Shown here: positions 47,701 to 64,000 of the stretch, in pieces
Layout: the number at the start of each line of letters is the position of its first letter
Position numbering within the stretch: position 1 is the first letter of the stretch
Origin: Syngnathus acus
Lineage: Eukaryota > Chordata > Actinopteri > Syngnathiformes > Syngnathidae
Length of the DNA stretch: 64,000 nt
Assembly: GCF_901709675.1 (NCBI RefSeq)
Contig: NC_051088.1
Location: 5,293,664 to 5,357,663 of the forward strand
Direction of reading: 5' to 3'
Position numbers and translations under genes: made by a program
The notes under the pieces: generated by a model
The model's input: only the letters and a program-made list of their open reading frames with translations
Databases searched by the model: none
What the model was told of the DNA's origin: nothing

Positions 47701-48664
47701 AAAGGCGTATGTATTTTATGGGTATAATCCACTACCCAGTGTTTATATAGTAATTTAATCTTCCTTTATAACATCCCATATAGTCTGAGATTACGTTGCA
47801 CGATAAAAACACGCAGGAATGCAATGTTTTCATATCCATGCACAAGGACAAGTCTACATGGTTATCACAACTATCCAGGCCGTTGCACCTTCTTATGCAC
47901 ACATATGATCCGCCTATGCAATCTACATCACTGCAGGCAAAACTGAGTAATAAAAGCTCACCGAACATGCAAAATGGAGCGATAGTGGAGAATTGAAAGA
48001 GTCAATGAATTGAAATGACGGAAAATGCGTACAATTTAAAACCACCACAAGTAAGTGCTGGGAGCAAATGAGAGAAAGAATTATTTATTAATAGAAAACG
48101 GCTAAGTGATAGCGCAAGCTATTTTTGCACTGTACCTCACTGTACCATGGGCACTTAACCTCTTTCCCAATAGAAAAAGAATGAAACAAGTAAATTAGGG
48201 TGTGGGGGCTGTGGACACAAAGATCATAATAAAAGAACCATTTCAATTCACAATTTCACAAAAGCGATGATAATGTAAAAAATTAAAAAATGAGAATGCT
48301 TTTTTTAAGTTGCTACAGTAAATTAGTGCTGTAACCAGACTACATTACAACTATGAATATTGTTGAATTGAAATACCTGTGGCAATACCAATCAAAACCC
48401 AAGCTCTATGAATGTGTTCCAATGTGAGGTAGCTGCCTAATTTAACCTTGCGTGGAAACCAGCTTGCAACAATTCAGAGCTAATGTGCAAAGCAAATGTG
48501 TTCACATGCATGTATCGATGAATTGCTTTACAATTGTACCCATCAGTCCTATTTGCTGAGGTCCTAATTTGCTCCCACTCCCCACCCCACACACAAGCAG
48601 TCACACATACAAACACTTGCATACACACTCACACAAACTGCGCACCATCTTCCTCCCCCATTCT
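47701..48664. other. Upstream intergenic sequence
   Basis: Unique AT-rich DNA with a short CA-containing patch at 48589-48640. No feature was recognised. Confidence 0.45.
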
Positions 48665-48970
48665 CATCTCCCTCAGCTTGTAACCTGAATTCAGTAGCGC
48701 AGTCTACCAATCGATCACAGGGAGTCCTTTTTTTTTTCCATCTTGGCAATTTTCCTCTGAGGAAAGGGGGTATAATGTGAGCTAACAGTGTGGAAAATCA
48801 ATGCTCCACTGGCATACAATAACTAGGAGTCTAGCTGGCAGGAGCATTGAGCTCCATCAGGCCAGTTGGAGCGATAAAGCCACCCCACATGGCCCATCCG
48901 GGGTCCCTTCCCAACGCATGCACACTCTCAGCAGTAGGTTAACAGTCTCATTCCCCAAAATCCTCTTGAT
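48665..48970. promoter_or_regulatory. Candidate upstream regulatory block
   Basis: Balanced-composition sequence with GCAGTCTACCAATCGATCAC near 48699, GGTATAATGTGAGC near 48769 and a GC-richer end. Inferred from composition. Confidence 0.25.
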
Positions 48971-49144
48971 TCCTAAAGTGTACGCTGGGGTGAGTCCGCG
49001 CACAACTCATAAGTAGGAGGATTCCCATTGTGCATACGTACATATGTATAAGTAAATATGTGCATGGACTCCCGCCAATGCTGCAATAATGTACATGAAG
49101 TCGTGACATTCATGAGATAAATGCATATGAATTAAATTAGGAGA

Positions 49145-49490
49145 AAATGCATCCTAACTAATCAGGAGAAGCTTCAAGCAACAAAACAATGATCCAAACC
49201 ACAAAGCCAACACAACAAAGGACTTCATCACAGGGAAAAGGTATAGGGGCTTTGACTGGTCAAGTCAATCACCGGGTCTTAACCCAGTTGAGCATGGTTT
49301 ACCTCCCAAAGAGGAGACAGAAAAGAGAACCCCCCTGGAAACAAACAAATTAACAGAGACTGCAGTAAAGGCCTGGCCAAGTCAATGGGTCGCAGGATTG
49401 ATGCAGTGTTAGCAAGTAAGGGTGATGCCACCCAATGTGAAATATTATTCACTTTAAATTAACTTGATACTCTATTACTTCATAAAAACA
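49145..49490 (+). pseudogene. Tc1-like transposase relic, C-terminal half
   Basis: The frame starts around NDPNHKAN and TTKDF (the region of the second catalytic aspartate), then reads SSQSPGLNPVEH at 49258-49293, the SQSPDLNPIEH block holding the third catalytic acid of Tc1 transposases. It continues to the AVKAWP block and SMGRRLDA-type DNA (tcaatgggtcgcaggattga). Frameshifts and a stop interrupt the end. No terminal repeats were found. Both this and the relic at 47085 are plus-strand. Confidence 0.85.
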
Positions 49491-50384
49491 TTTTCACAAG
49501 AAGATATTTTATGGAATTCATTTACACTTTATTAGAACATGGATGAACGTACCATATGAAAAATGGTGTTTTCTGGTTTTAAACTAGAACGCTATTAGAT
49601 ACCAATCAACCCCAAATCTTCTGACTCATCACTTCAAGTGAGCACATGTACGTGCGAGCAATTCATGCACCACAGCACAAGTGTAAAAGAAGTTTCAGAG
49701 CCAACAATAAACTGGTTGACACATTTCATAACAGTACTGACACATGGGTACACCGCAAGGCAGGGTGCACATGTTCTGCATCTGTGTGTGCGTGTATGTG
49801 TGTCGTTTTCACTGATATTCCATTGCTTCTTCAACACCACCTACACTGGCCTAGACTGGCTCCAACCTGCTGATGCTGCTTTTAGTGACAAGGACTTCTT
49901 TCAGATCTGCTCACATAAGGAAACACATGAAAACCACTTCACTTAATTAATATCTTGGAAACCTAGATAAACCTAAACTTGCAAAAAGTAACGAGAACAA
50001 AAGCAATACAGCAAGAGCAGAATATATACGTCATAGAAGTTTTTGAATGCTCCACTAATTTGACTAAACATGGACTGTGCTCTATCCAACTACCATTGAT
50101 TTCTCTTGTTTTAAGAAGATGGCCTTATCTTCGCACCCTTCAAATCATTCAAATGCAAATTATTTGCCAAAATAAAAACATATTCAAGTGTGATCAGTCA
50201 TTAGTCTGTGTAGTGCGAGCAAAGCAATGAATGCAATACTGCCAGTTATATAACAATATATATAAATTAGTCTATGGCTTGAGAAGATTTTCCATTGAGA
50301 GCTAGATATATTGCACACATAGATATGTATATACTGTGGATAATGAAGTGAATCGCTGCTATCTTCATTAAGTGTGTGTAACAA
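49491..50384. other. Upstream intergenic sequence without recognised features
   Basis: Unique AT-rich DNA; short open frames only. Confidence 0.5.
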
Positions 50385-50640
50385 AGCAAGGCTGTCATTG
50401 GGAGCCACCAGTCACAGAGCGCCGTGCCAATTACACTTTGCACGATTCCTCCCCCAAATTAGGATGAGCCAAGAAGGTAAATCATTCCTGGCATGACACG
50501 GGTCCTAATTATGCATTGAACAAATAGGGGAGAGGGGGAATCATCGACATTGTGTTGTTAATCCGCCCATAGACGGAGGGAAACAAAGCTCGCTGACAGC
50601 TTTCTGGCATGTAACAGGCCATTTTGTTATAAGGGGGAAC
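50385..50640. promoter_or_regulatory. Candidate upstream enhancer
   Basis: CTAATTATGCAT at 50505-50516 (overlapping homeodomain and POU-like site), GCTGACAG at 50592-50599 (MEIS/TGIF type) and CAATTACAC near 50427 lie in balanced, repeat-free sequence. It is among the best enhancer-like blocks here by eye, but conservation is untested. Confidence 0.4.
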
Positions 50641-50828
50641 GCATACTAAGAATGATTATATAAAGGTGCCCAACTTGATTGTGATGAAGCAAGGTGGCCA
50701 CTTCAGGATGAGCTGCACTAGAAATATGGTCGCCAACGGTGACAGACAAACAGGGATGGATGCTGCGAGTTTTCAATTGCATTATTGTGTTTGAAGAGCA
50801 CAACTTGAATCCTAAGAATATCCTCACT

Positions 50829-55549
<4,721 letters not shown>

Positions 55550-55728
55550 CGCTGGCACGACTTACTGACACTACTCTCCGGTCATTTTTTAATGTTTTTG
55601 CTTTGATTATCTGCAGATGTTTCTTTGCTTTTATACTCTTTTTTTCTTTTAGTTGTGTATGCTATTTTATGTTTGTACGGTGATCTTGAGTGCCTTGAAA
55701 GGCGCCTTATAAATAAAATGTATTAGTA

Positions 55729-55777
<49 letters not shown>
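55550..55777 (+). mobile_element. LINE 3' end (L2/Maui-like) with ATT tail
   Basis: A T-rich 3' untranslated stretch leads into CTTGAGTGCCTTGAAAGGCG and CCTTATAAATAAAATGTATT, then about 16 ATT units (55730-55777). This is the typical terminus of fish L2-like LINEs and SINEs that copy their tail. The start of the fragment is uncertain and no coding remains. Confidence 0.65.
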
Positions 55778-56059
55778 GGGCATGATAAGAAATAAACACG
55801 GAGCTTTTTTCAGGATTGAATAACCCGTTCTTGCTTTAATTAAACTTGTTGCGATGACTGCCGTTGTTGTCTGCCTTTTCTTGTCCGAAGTCACTGAAAC
55901 CCTTCTGATTGAATTCTACCATAATTGATTGTACTTAATAAAACGCAAGCAATTAAAGTAAAAGCCTGATAAAACGTTGGCCAACTGTCAGTCAAATCTG
56001 CAGACATGTACTGGTAAATGTGCCCCTTTCTCTTGCTGTCCGCTGTCCTCCTCGGTTGC
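55778..56059. other. Upstream intergenic sequence
   Basis: Unique; nothing recognised. Confidence 0.45.
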
Positions 56060-56240
56060 TTTTGGCCTGTTTAAAAACAGATCAGGTTTCCGGGGGCGAC
56101 CGGCAGGAGTAGATGATACTTAATCAGCTAATTGACACAAGAGACCTTTTCAATAACATTTGCCCTATCATGTTTAATCCTAAATAATTAACCAGTTGGT
56201 TTATCAGCAGTCAAACAAGCTGTAACTTACTTTTACGCAC
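56060..56240. promoter_or_regulatory. Candidate upstream regulatory block
   Basis: CTAATTGACA at 56128-56137 and CTAAATAATTAACCAG near 56180 in complex sequence that begins with a GC-richer segment (TTTCCGGGGGCGACCGG). Inferred from motif density. Confidence 0.35.
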
Positions 56241-57949
56241 ATGACAAAAAGCAGCATGGTTAGAAATGGCTTTCTTTGGTGCATCCTTTAATCATTACGA
56301 TTATGCTACATTGGCATATAATAGTAAAAATAGTAAGTGTTTGTTGTTGCCAAAGTGACCCAGGATCACTCTATTGGTGGAGCAGTTAAGACACTATTTA
56401 TGACAGTGTGTTAAAATAAAATGACCCTTCACAACATTTGTGTACAGTGTCTTTAAATACAGGAGGTTCAGGGGAAAAAACACATAATTGGATATTGAAT
56501 GGAAATTGAATGTCAGAGTCATTTCATGTTCTGGGCTAAAAAAAAATACACTATAGGCTTTAATTTGAAAAATAACAGATTAATCAAAACTTTAACAACA
56601 ACTTTTAATGGATAGAGATTTTAAGCATCTCAAATGTTGAATATGTGTTCTGCCTATGACACAGCACATCTTTTCCTTTTTACCTCTTGCTTTGACTTTT
56701 TTGCGCCATGTCAAAATCTGCTTTCCAGTTGTATTTTTATTGAAATTCCTCACAAATAAATACTTTTCTTTGACTGTATGTAAACCTTTTAACACTCAAC
56801 ATGCTGTTTAATTGCGACTAAACGTCAGTCTTCATCCTGGGAAAAAAATCGAAAGAAAAAAGTAACAGTTCTTTAACACATTATATAGATATATAGATAT
56901 TTTTTTTTAAAATGAACACTAATTTTCTGAAATGAAAGTTGGAACGTGTGGAGGAGGGGGGAGCTGAATTTGCGACCCCAATTTCATTGATCAGTTATTA
57001 AATGTCTTTGCCCATCATGTAATTACCCATCATTCAAATCATCCGGCATTGTTACTGTGCTACAAAAAGCCACAAGAATGCAGAAGACAATTCAATGGAT
57101 TGCCTTTTTTTCTCCATGTCCCTTACAACAAAATTCCCAAATTACCTTCAATCTTATATTCGGGGCGGGTTAAAGAGGACTGGCCGACAAAGAAATAAGG
57201 CATATCATTTTCCAGGTTGCTTGTGTTTAACTTTGCGACAGTTACGGACTGAAGGCGTAACCGTTCCTCTCTGTCACGGAGGGGAGGGGAGGGCAGGGCC
57301 ACGTCTATATTGTGGCTGCAGGTCATTGTTGGCCTACAGATGAACTAAGTGACAATAATTGAGTTAAGAGGGGAAACAAATGATGTCATGAGTGCATGAA
57401 GTGGAAAGAGTCGACTGATTTATTTTCCAAACCAATACATGCCAGAGCAGATCAGTTTTATTGGGAGGTGGGGTGTAGCTTTAGTTCACTACACTTCATC
57501 TCTGTAATGCATCGAGGACTACTCCACACACTAAATCACCTTTAACTGTGATGCGGAGTCGACTACGGACTCACGAGTGCTGAAATCAAGATATTTCCAT
57601 AAAGATGTGCGAGTAAAACGGAAACTGGGACACCAATAAATTGGTGCTGCATTCAGCATAACCTAATGAAGTGAATGACCACTCAGGGTGTGACAGGATC
57701 TTTATAGTTAGGAGTTTTCAGAGTGTTTTCGCCTGGTTATTTACTCAGCCTGCCCTGTGGTTGGATTGTATATAAAATTACCATTGTTTTGATCAGGTCA
57801 TGTTCAATAATATTACGGTAACTTCATTGGGTTCAATTCTTAGTGTAAATATTCAATTTTTTTCCTGATGAATCAAGTTTGAGCAAATGTCTATTATCTG
57901 CAGCATTGGTTCTTCTGAGAATGTCTTCCATTTGAAAGAAAATTTGGTA
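56241..57949. other. Upstream intergenic sequence
   Basis: Unique DNA. A G/GA-rich patch lies at 57276-57300 and a TA-rich patch at 56881-56900. The block at 56990-57110 (GTAATTACCC) is mildly enhancer-like. No gene was recognised. Confidence 0.45.
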
Positions 57950-58063
57950 CTGCACAAAATCCTTAAATGAATCAAAAATGAAATTGAATTGTGAATCGAA
58001 TCAGGCACTTGTGAATCAAATCAAATATTTTTTTAAAATTTGAATGGATACCCAGCCCTAGCT
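57950..58063. mobile_element. Miniature DNA element fragment (AGGGCTGGGTAT end)
   Basis: In complement the right edge reads AGGGCTGGGTATCCATTCAA, then an A/T-rich section with GATTCGATTCAC words, as in a common fish miniature element. The opposite end was not identified. Confidence 0.45.
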
Positions 58064-61000
58064 CCTCCCATTCCCTTGAAAAGCAGCATAGGAGAGTCAC
58101 ATTTATATCATGGCGGAGGAAGAAACTAATTTGTTTGTGTCTGATGAGAGATTAAGGAGCTCAAAGTAGGTTTATGTTCAATTACAGTCACGTCATCCAT
58201 ACAAAAATATGGAATGCATACAGAAATGTCAACTAGTCCATCTATTGCACATCACCAAGTAACTGTATACGGGTGAGAAAACATTCTTTTTTTTCGCGTC
58301 ATAATACAGTTAACTTATTATTACACCTGTATGTCATTGTTCTTCTGCTCGTACTCTAGGTTGGTAAAACAACACCGAATGAAAAATGAATAACAATGCT
58401 GCAGTCAAAGACTTTACACTCATATTTGTTCTTTTCAATGCAGACACTGTTCCCCTTTCAGGTCACTTTAAAACAAAATCAAATCTATAGATCTTTTGCT
58501 CTGCAAAAAATGCATCTGTCCTAGTTTTTATTTGACACTCTGAAAAAAAAGTTTCCCTCTCTGTAGGTGTGTTCTACTGAACATGACTCGTAATCCCACA
58601 TGACTCATTTGGGTCTGATAAGAGGCCGGTGACCGTGTTGACAAAGTTGCAGAGTCCTCCTTTTATTCTACTTGTAACACGGAAAGTAGGGGGATTCTTA
58701 AACTCTGCTCTGAAACCAGCTTATCACCAAAGAGGCTGATATGAATAACTATGTAGGATAAACTAGACAGTCTGTTAAATATGCACTTAACTGCAACAAG
58801 AAATGCGCTCAGTGAAACTAGCTTAAAGGGATATGGTAGCTTTAGATATCACAGCCAATGATGCGCCGTGAACACAGTCACTGCCTCAGGCCAACACAGT
58901 GACTAATGCATTTAGCAGAGATTAAACAGCCTATATATTTAATGTGAAAGCCAGTCATGTTTTACAAGAAAGAAAAAAATGAGAGCACTGAACTTTCTTT
59001 GACTGCATTGAGAACAGGTTATATAAACTGATCGAAGTGGGCTTTCCAAAAACATCTTCTCAAAACTCGATCTACTAACTAAATGTCATCAAAGTGTGCA
59101 TTTTCTATTTCACGCAGTGCACTGTGGGGAAAGGAATGGCGCACTGTGTGTTTGTGGGATGTTGCAGTCTAATAGAGGAAAAGAATGTCCAGTCTGAGAG
59201 CTTGATCTTGGAACAACCAGCCGCAGGGACACATCCGTACTCATGTGCACTGCTTCGAATATGTACGTATTGGTATACACAACATATTAAAATAAATGTA
59301 ACGGAATATTGTGTGCCTTTGCACTTTTTGAATACCACAGAGAATTGCGTTTGTGGGTCATAAAAGGGAGGAAGGTGGGGGCCATTAGAGAGCTTTTCCA
59401 ATTGGAAATGGACATAAACATACAGTTCTGAACGAGATAGAAAAGAAACCCTGGTGAAAACACCACTTGATGTCTCAAGGCTAAATTGACGACGTGCATA
59501 AAAATGGGATCGCATCTTGCAGTTTCATGGTTCATACGCCTAAAAATGAGCAGCAGCGGTATGAATATTGACTCTCTGTGTTTTCTGGTAACATGTACCA
59601 GGCGGACGCAAACAATGTTCACGTTGCATTCGAACAGGCTCATTCGCGCAGTATTTTCAGGTCAGTGGATTTCATTAGATGTAATGGGAAGGGGGTTGGG
59701 GTGAGTCTGTGAATTATGAATGAAGAACTACTCTGCGGATGATGAGGACGATGCAGATTATGCAGCCCCGCTTTGCTGATTGTCACCCCTCAGCATGATT
59801 TCACAATTCAAAACTGCATTACAATAATAAGTGATAACAAGCACAGCCATGCGATCTTAAAAACGTTTTGTCAGAGGTGACAGCTATGGGAATGCTTTTG
59901 CAATGTGGTTTTGTGACAGTAAAATCAAGGATTCATCTGAGAGGCAAAGCACTCAACAAATGAATTGCTTCTAAATAATTTAACGGCACATCTTATTTTC
60001 TGTATTATGACTGAATGGAAACTGTTGAGTACAATATAGTGAGTTTGGAACAAAAGGCTACAAGGTTCTCTCAAACAGTAAATAAATCTAAGATATTATT
60101 ATCAATATCATAATAATCATCGTCACCTATGCTGTTTAACTCAACTGGCATAATTTAGACAAAGGTTAAATCTAAGACACACTTGACACGCTAATCACCT
60201 CATAGAATGCGGATTGGCTAATTATTTTTGAAGGGCCAAAACTGTATCAATTTAAAATTCGACAGTCTGATTGCTCACGAGGTTAGTTGCTTGGACGGCT
60301 TGGAGCAAAACAGCCTTTGCACAGTGCTTGTTGATGTAAATAAAAAAAACAACAACATATGGATCTGCCCCATGTGTTTGGACCAATTCCAAAATGGAAT
60401 GGTTTTGCTTTAGCTCCCACACAACACCCATCCCCCTTGGAAAGTGGTATTTGCATAACTTTGCAGAGAGTCAGAAAAACATACAATCCACACAGAAAAC
60501 ATAATCACCTTTGCTTCTGGTAATAATTAACACATCGAGCTCTTTGCTATTGCATTTCAGACATGGAAAGAATGACTGAGGCTTGAAAACACAGGATTAT
60601 TCAGGAAAGTAAGCTGCCAAAATCATGCATATTAAACATGAAGCTGGAACCATTGTCAAGAATGATGTGAAACTGCAGCCTATCTTGTGAATAGTCAAAG
60701 GACAAAATATGGCTTTTTTTGTGCTACAATAGCAGCAGGCTACCCAAAATGCTAAAAAGAAGAAATACATAGGAGTAAAGACTGCTCAGTAAATTATGGA
60801 TGTGTTCAAAATGCAATGTTTTATGCTTTAATATCAACAGCATTTAACTTTTTTTTATTTTTTTTATAATTGCATGACTATTAACAAAGTTAATTCAAAC
60901 ACCACACGTATATTTACACTTGATATACAGTTGCACTTCCGGGCTCTGGAAATCTTCAGCCTTATTTTCTCTTTTATTTCGCCTTATAGTATTTTTACAT

Positions 61001-61261
61001 CCATTTACTTTTTGTTTGTTCAAGGTATAGTGATGAAGAATATGAACACGATCACAATTCATTTCTTTTTGTTCAACAAGTTTCACCAACAACCACAAGG
61101 AACTACTTCTAGCATCAACTCAATGAAGAATCCAAAGAAAGGGCTGAGAGCCAGCTCGAAGGTGAAGTAGAGTGAAGTGAAAGAGGAAACTGAATGGGAC
61201 AGGGTATTTCAACCATTGCTTTCCAGTGATCAATATGCGGATACTCACGAAGAGACAAACT
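58064..61261. other. Upstream intergenic sequence
   Basis: Mostly unique DNA. The block at 59700-59960 (GAATTATGAATGAAG, then TGCAGATTATGCAGCCC) is mildly enhancer-like. Open frames at 59094-59363 and 60228-60413 have no recognisable domain. Confidence 0.45.
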
Positions 61262-61345
61262 AAAGACTCAATTTAACTCAATTCAACTCAACTTTATTCA
61301 TATGGCACTTTCACAACAGCTGCTGCTATTACAAAACACATCAGA
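61262..61345 (-). mobile_element. LINE/SINE 3' end fragment
   Basis: On the minus strand, AAAGTGCCATATGAATAAAG is followed by TTGAGTTGAATTGAG, a terminus typical of fish retroposons ending in short TTGAA-like repeats. Truncated, no coding. Confidence 0.45.
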
Positions 61346-61429
61346 TAATAGATAGATATGTACATTTAACTGTCAGTCGCAGCATCCAACGTCAGTATAT
61401 ACGTATGTATAGAGGATACGTATATATAA

Positions 61430-61768
61430 GGGCGGCTCGGCGGCGCATTGGTTAGCACGTCCGCATCAGAGTTCAGAGGGTTCGGGTTCGATTAGTGTGG
61501 AGTTTGCATGTTCTCCCCGTGCCCGCGTGGATTTTCTCCAGTCACTCCGGTTTCCTCCCACATCCCAAAAACATGCTTGGTAAGCCGATTGAGCACTCCA
61601 AATTGTCCCTAGGTGTGAGTGTGAGTGCGAATGGTTGTTAAGCTCTGTGTGCCCTGTGATTGGCTGGCAACCAGTTCAGGGTGTCCCCCGCCTTCTGCCC
61701 GATGACTCCTGAGATAGGCTCCAGCACGCCAACGACCCCCGTAGGGACAAGCGGTAAAGAACATGGAT
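61430..61768 (+). mobile_element. tRNA-derived SINE, near full length
   Basis: The head reads GGCGCATTGGTTAGCACG (A box-like) and GGGTTCGGGTTCGATT (B box-like), matching an RNA polymerase III promoter from a tRNA. The body follows the familiar fish order: GTGTGGAGTTTGCATG, CTCCGGTTTCCTCCCAC, GTGATTGGCTGGCAACC, GATAGGCTCCAGCACGCC, and a tail ending GCGGTAAAGAACATGGA. The usual GGAT tail repeats are almost absent. It is the fuller relative of the copies at 20091 and 37077. Confidence 0.85.
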
Positions 61769-63875
61769 TAGTTTCAGCCATGCTTTCTTAAGTTCTCTAT
61801 AAAGTTGAGTTAATAGAGGTTTTATCATGATGAGTTTGACCCCTGAGGGATTCATTCAATTTCCGTTATTTCCTATGAGAATAAACATGTGATTATATCG
61901 TAGGTGTTCAACTGCACTCTGATGGTGATGCTGATGACTTTATTAGAACAGATCAAGTTATCGGCGATAAATTCAGACACTGAATCAATTCATTGTTGTC
62001 CTCATCAGTGTCGAATTCACACTGCTTGGTTTTCAGTTTGTCGCTGTGTTGTAAAAATCATCTTTTATTTTAAACACATGAAACCTATGAGCTGCATCTG
62101 CAGCATCTGATGCAATATTACAGGTGAAAGACTCTTTTCTTCCCATTTCTACATTTTACATACACTACATGGGAGTTCTTTCAACAATTGTAAATCAAGT
62201 CCAGATGTGATGTGCACCATTTCCTGAAGTCATGATTATGAAATGTGTCAGTGAGCAGCCACCTGAGCAGGACCTTGATAAGAAATATTGGAATGCTTGA
62301 ATCTTATCCTGTATACTGTTTCCTCTCTGCCATGATGGAGGAGGAGAAAGATGAAGAGGAGAAGCAAGGGAGGGAAGGGAGGGTTATGGAAAAGAGAAAT
62401 GAGGTTGAGCTCTGATGAGGATGAATAGTGAAGAGAGGAGGAGGAGGAGGAGGGTGGGGTAAGAATAAAAGGGGGAAGGGACTATGAGGAGGGAAGGTAG
62501 ATGGAGAGAGCGGTTGCTGAGAGGGGTCTAACTCTGGCATAAAAGTAAATTCAAATGCATTATTCATGGCGCTGTGTGTCGAAATATCATTTACGTGTGC
62601 TGTGTTGACTCATGGCTCGTAAAATGAGAAGGACATGAAAAGAAAGAAAGGAAGGGAAAGGAGGAAATAAACAACTCGAGAGGCTTCCTCCCTTCATGGC
62701 CAGAAAATAATAAAAATGAGCCCTGTTGTGCTCTCTGTCGACTTATTAGGCATCAATTATTTATTGCATTTTCTGTTTACTATGCTTTCTATCTGCAGAG
62801 AATGGCTCAAGTCCGCCTTCAAAGTTTACAGGTGTAAAAAAGGGTAGGGGAGAGGCTTTAGGTACAAGGCTAATGGAGTGGGGGAGGGGGGACTGGATCA
62901 CCTAACACTTGGTATTGATTCTATTTCTAACATCTAAACAGAGTATGAAGGGGGGGGGGGTTCCCCCATTTTTAATCAGTCCCAGTTGTTCTTTCTTTAA
63001 GTCGTAACTTATCTGTGAAAAATCTGGGCCAAGATAATTAGCAAGAGTCAGACATAGGGTGCTGCATTTTTTTTTTTTTTTTTTAATGAAGCTGTATTGG
63101 TTAATATTCCACCCTAAGCTCTTTTGGATTCTAAAACATCATTCTAAATGTTAATTTTTCAAATTTACTTTTGTGTCATAAATGGTGGGTTGGGGTAATT
63201 AAAATGTCTCCATGGTGTTACTCAAGTGAATTACAGGACATTTGTTTTAGTGATTAAATGTTATACTTGAGTCATTTCTGACTTTTCAGAGACTCAGATT
63301 TAACCATCAATCGAAGTGAAGTAACATGCAAGAGTATCATTCCTGTTCAAAATGCCGAAACTGAGAGCTGACTGATGAAAATTAAAGCATCCGCAGCAAA
63401 GCACTTCATGACGTTTGGCTCCTCTTTGAGACAAACAATCACATTTGGCTTGATAAATATGTTAAGCGCTGTATATATTTTATTTCCTGTATAATCAAGG
63501 TTCTCACAATTGCACAGTACTAGCCCCAGGCCTGCATTTTCTTTCCAATTGGAGTACTAGCCTTACATTGGCACCACAGCGACTCCTACAGGTGATCAGC
63601 AGGTTGATAGCTTTATGCGTCTATTGTATTAACAGTACAGGAACTACAACTTTGCGTAAAAAAACTTAATAAAAAAAAAAAAAAAACTACAACTATGCAT
63701 CCTTCCGGTTGGTAGTTAAACCAAAACAAAGGACCAATAAGCCGAAACAATACAAACAATGTTTCTGTTACAAAATCATAGCATCCAGTAGATTTCATGT
63801 TTTTTCTTTCTATATACAATATTAAATACCCAGATAAGGGCGCCTTTGTTACTTCCGACTCGGTGGATATAGATG
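61769..63875. other. Upstream intergenic sequence with purine-rich tracts
   Basis: Contains a long GGA/GAA-rich tract (62330-62520), a G run (62950-62960), a T run (63067-63084) and an A run (63670-63686). The block at 62555-62800 (ATGCATTATTCATGG, then CATCAATTATTTATTGC) is mildly enhancer-like. No gene was recognised. Confidence 0.45.
62330..62520. repeat. Purine-rich GGA/GAA tract
   Basis: Long, nearly pure purine sequence with a GAGGAGGAGGAGG core at 62437-62452. The proline/serine-rich open frame on the minus strand is a by-product. Confidence 0.85.
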
Positions 63876-63877
63876 TA

Positions 63878-64000
63878 CCGTTAAGTCCAAACATATTTGG
63901 ACAATATTTGGTTGTAGGTTTTTGCACAACAACACAATGAATTTGAAATACAACAGCCAAGATGCGTAACTAAATTGTATTTCAGAATATTTACAAAAAT
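63878..64000 (+). mobile_element. Tc1/mariner-like element, left end (cut by the window)
   Basis: After TA at 63876-63877, the sequence CCGTTAAGTCCAAACATATT, then TTGGACAAT, matches the terminal repeat of a widespread vertebrate Tc1-like family, followed by its subterminal words (ACAATGAATTTGAAATACAA, then CAGCCAAGATG). The element continues beyond 64000, so its coding state is unknown. Confidence 0.7.

Noticed and set aside
59094-59363. 89-codon frame with many cysteines
   Set aside because: Cysteine spacing fits no zinc-finger or THAP pattern, and the overlapping minus-strand frame is equally long.
61430-61510. tRNA gene
   Set aside because: The A and B box-like words belong to the SINE head; the body that follows is a fish SINE, not a cloverleaf end.
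62304-62567. Proline-rich minus-strand frame
   Set aside because: Direct product of the GGA-rich purine tract.

Overview
The window is vertebrate, almost certainly teleost fish, nuclear DNA. It is AT-rich, has no dense coding, carries long CA/GT, GA, TGGA and TTTG microsatellites, and is sprinkled with fish-type mobile elements: hAT and Tc1/mariner miniature elements, decayed Tc1 transposases, tRNA-derived SINEs and truncated LINE 3' ends. The repeat spectrum suits a percomorph; I would not name a species.

One real protein-coding exon is recognisable: the first coding exon of a TOX-family HMG-box gene, best matched to tox2, on the minus strand at 33495-33599. It starts MDVRFYP, ends in SSLDYYHSNK and runs directly into a good splice donor. 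It gives the window its meaning. Coordinates 1-33494 are the 5' part of tox2 intron 1, and coordinates above 33599 are the 5' UTR, promoter and upstream intergenic DNA. I could not find exon 2, so it probably lies beyond coordinate 1. No second gene was found.

Intron side (1-33494): a hAT element with a perfect 8-bp target-site duplication (1500-2090), two Tc1-derived miniature elements (4668-5014, 32676-32880), a GT/CA-rich domain (11060-11545), a fold-back repeat (14908-15028), long GT and TGGA microsatellites (16466-16569, 17488-17639), a minus-strand SINE (20091-20286) and a decayed miniature element (25590-25900). Between these lie blocks of unique sequence rich in homeodomain/POU-type motifs that look like candidate enhancers. 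A candidate TATA promoter plus short exon on the plus strand (30711-30807) could start an antisense transcript.

Upstream side (33600-64000): a promoter-proximal zone with two upstream ORFs (one overlaps the tox2 start codon), a CCAAT/X-box-like site and a TATA/octamer/E-box cluster. About 1 kb upstream of the start codon is a mariner-like miniature element that carries an internal CpG-rich satellite with a unit of about 185 bp. Farther out are a LINE fragment with an internal tandem duplication, a hAT element inside another repeat, two Tc1 transposase relics, long CA and GA microsatellites, an L2-like LINE tail, a full-length-looking SINE, and the start of another Tc1-like element cut off by the window end.

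TOX2 is an HMG-box transcriptional regulator with large introns. A single small exon in a repeat-dotted, enhancer-like landscape is what that locus should look like. Conservation of the candidate enhancers cannot be judged from one sequence, and those calls are low confidence.
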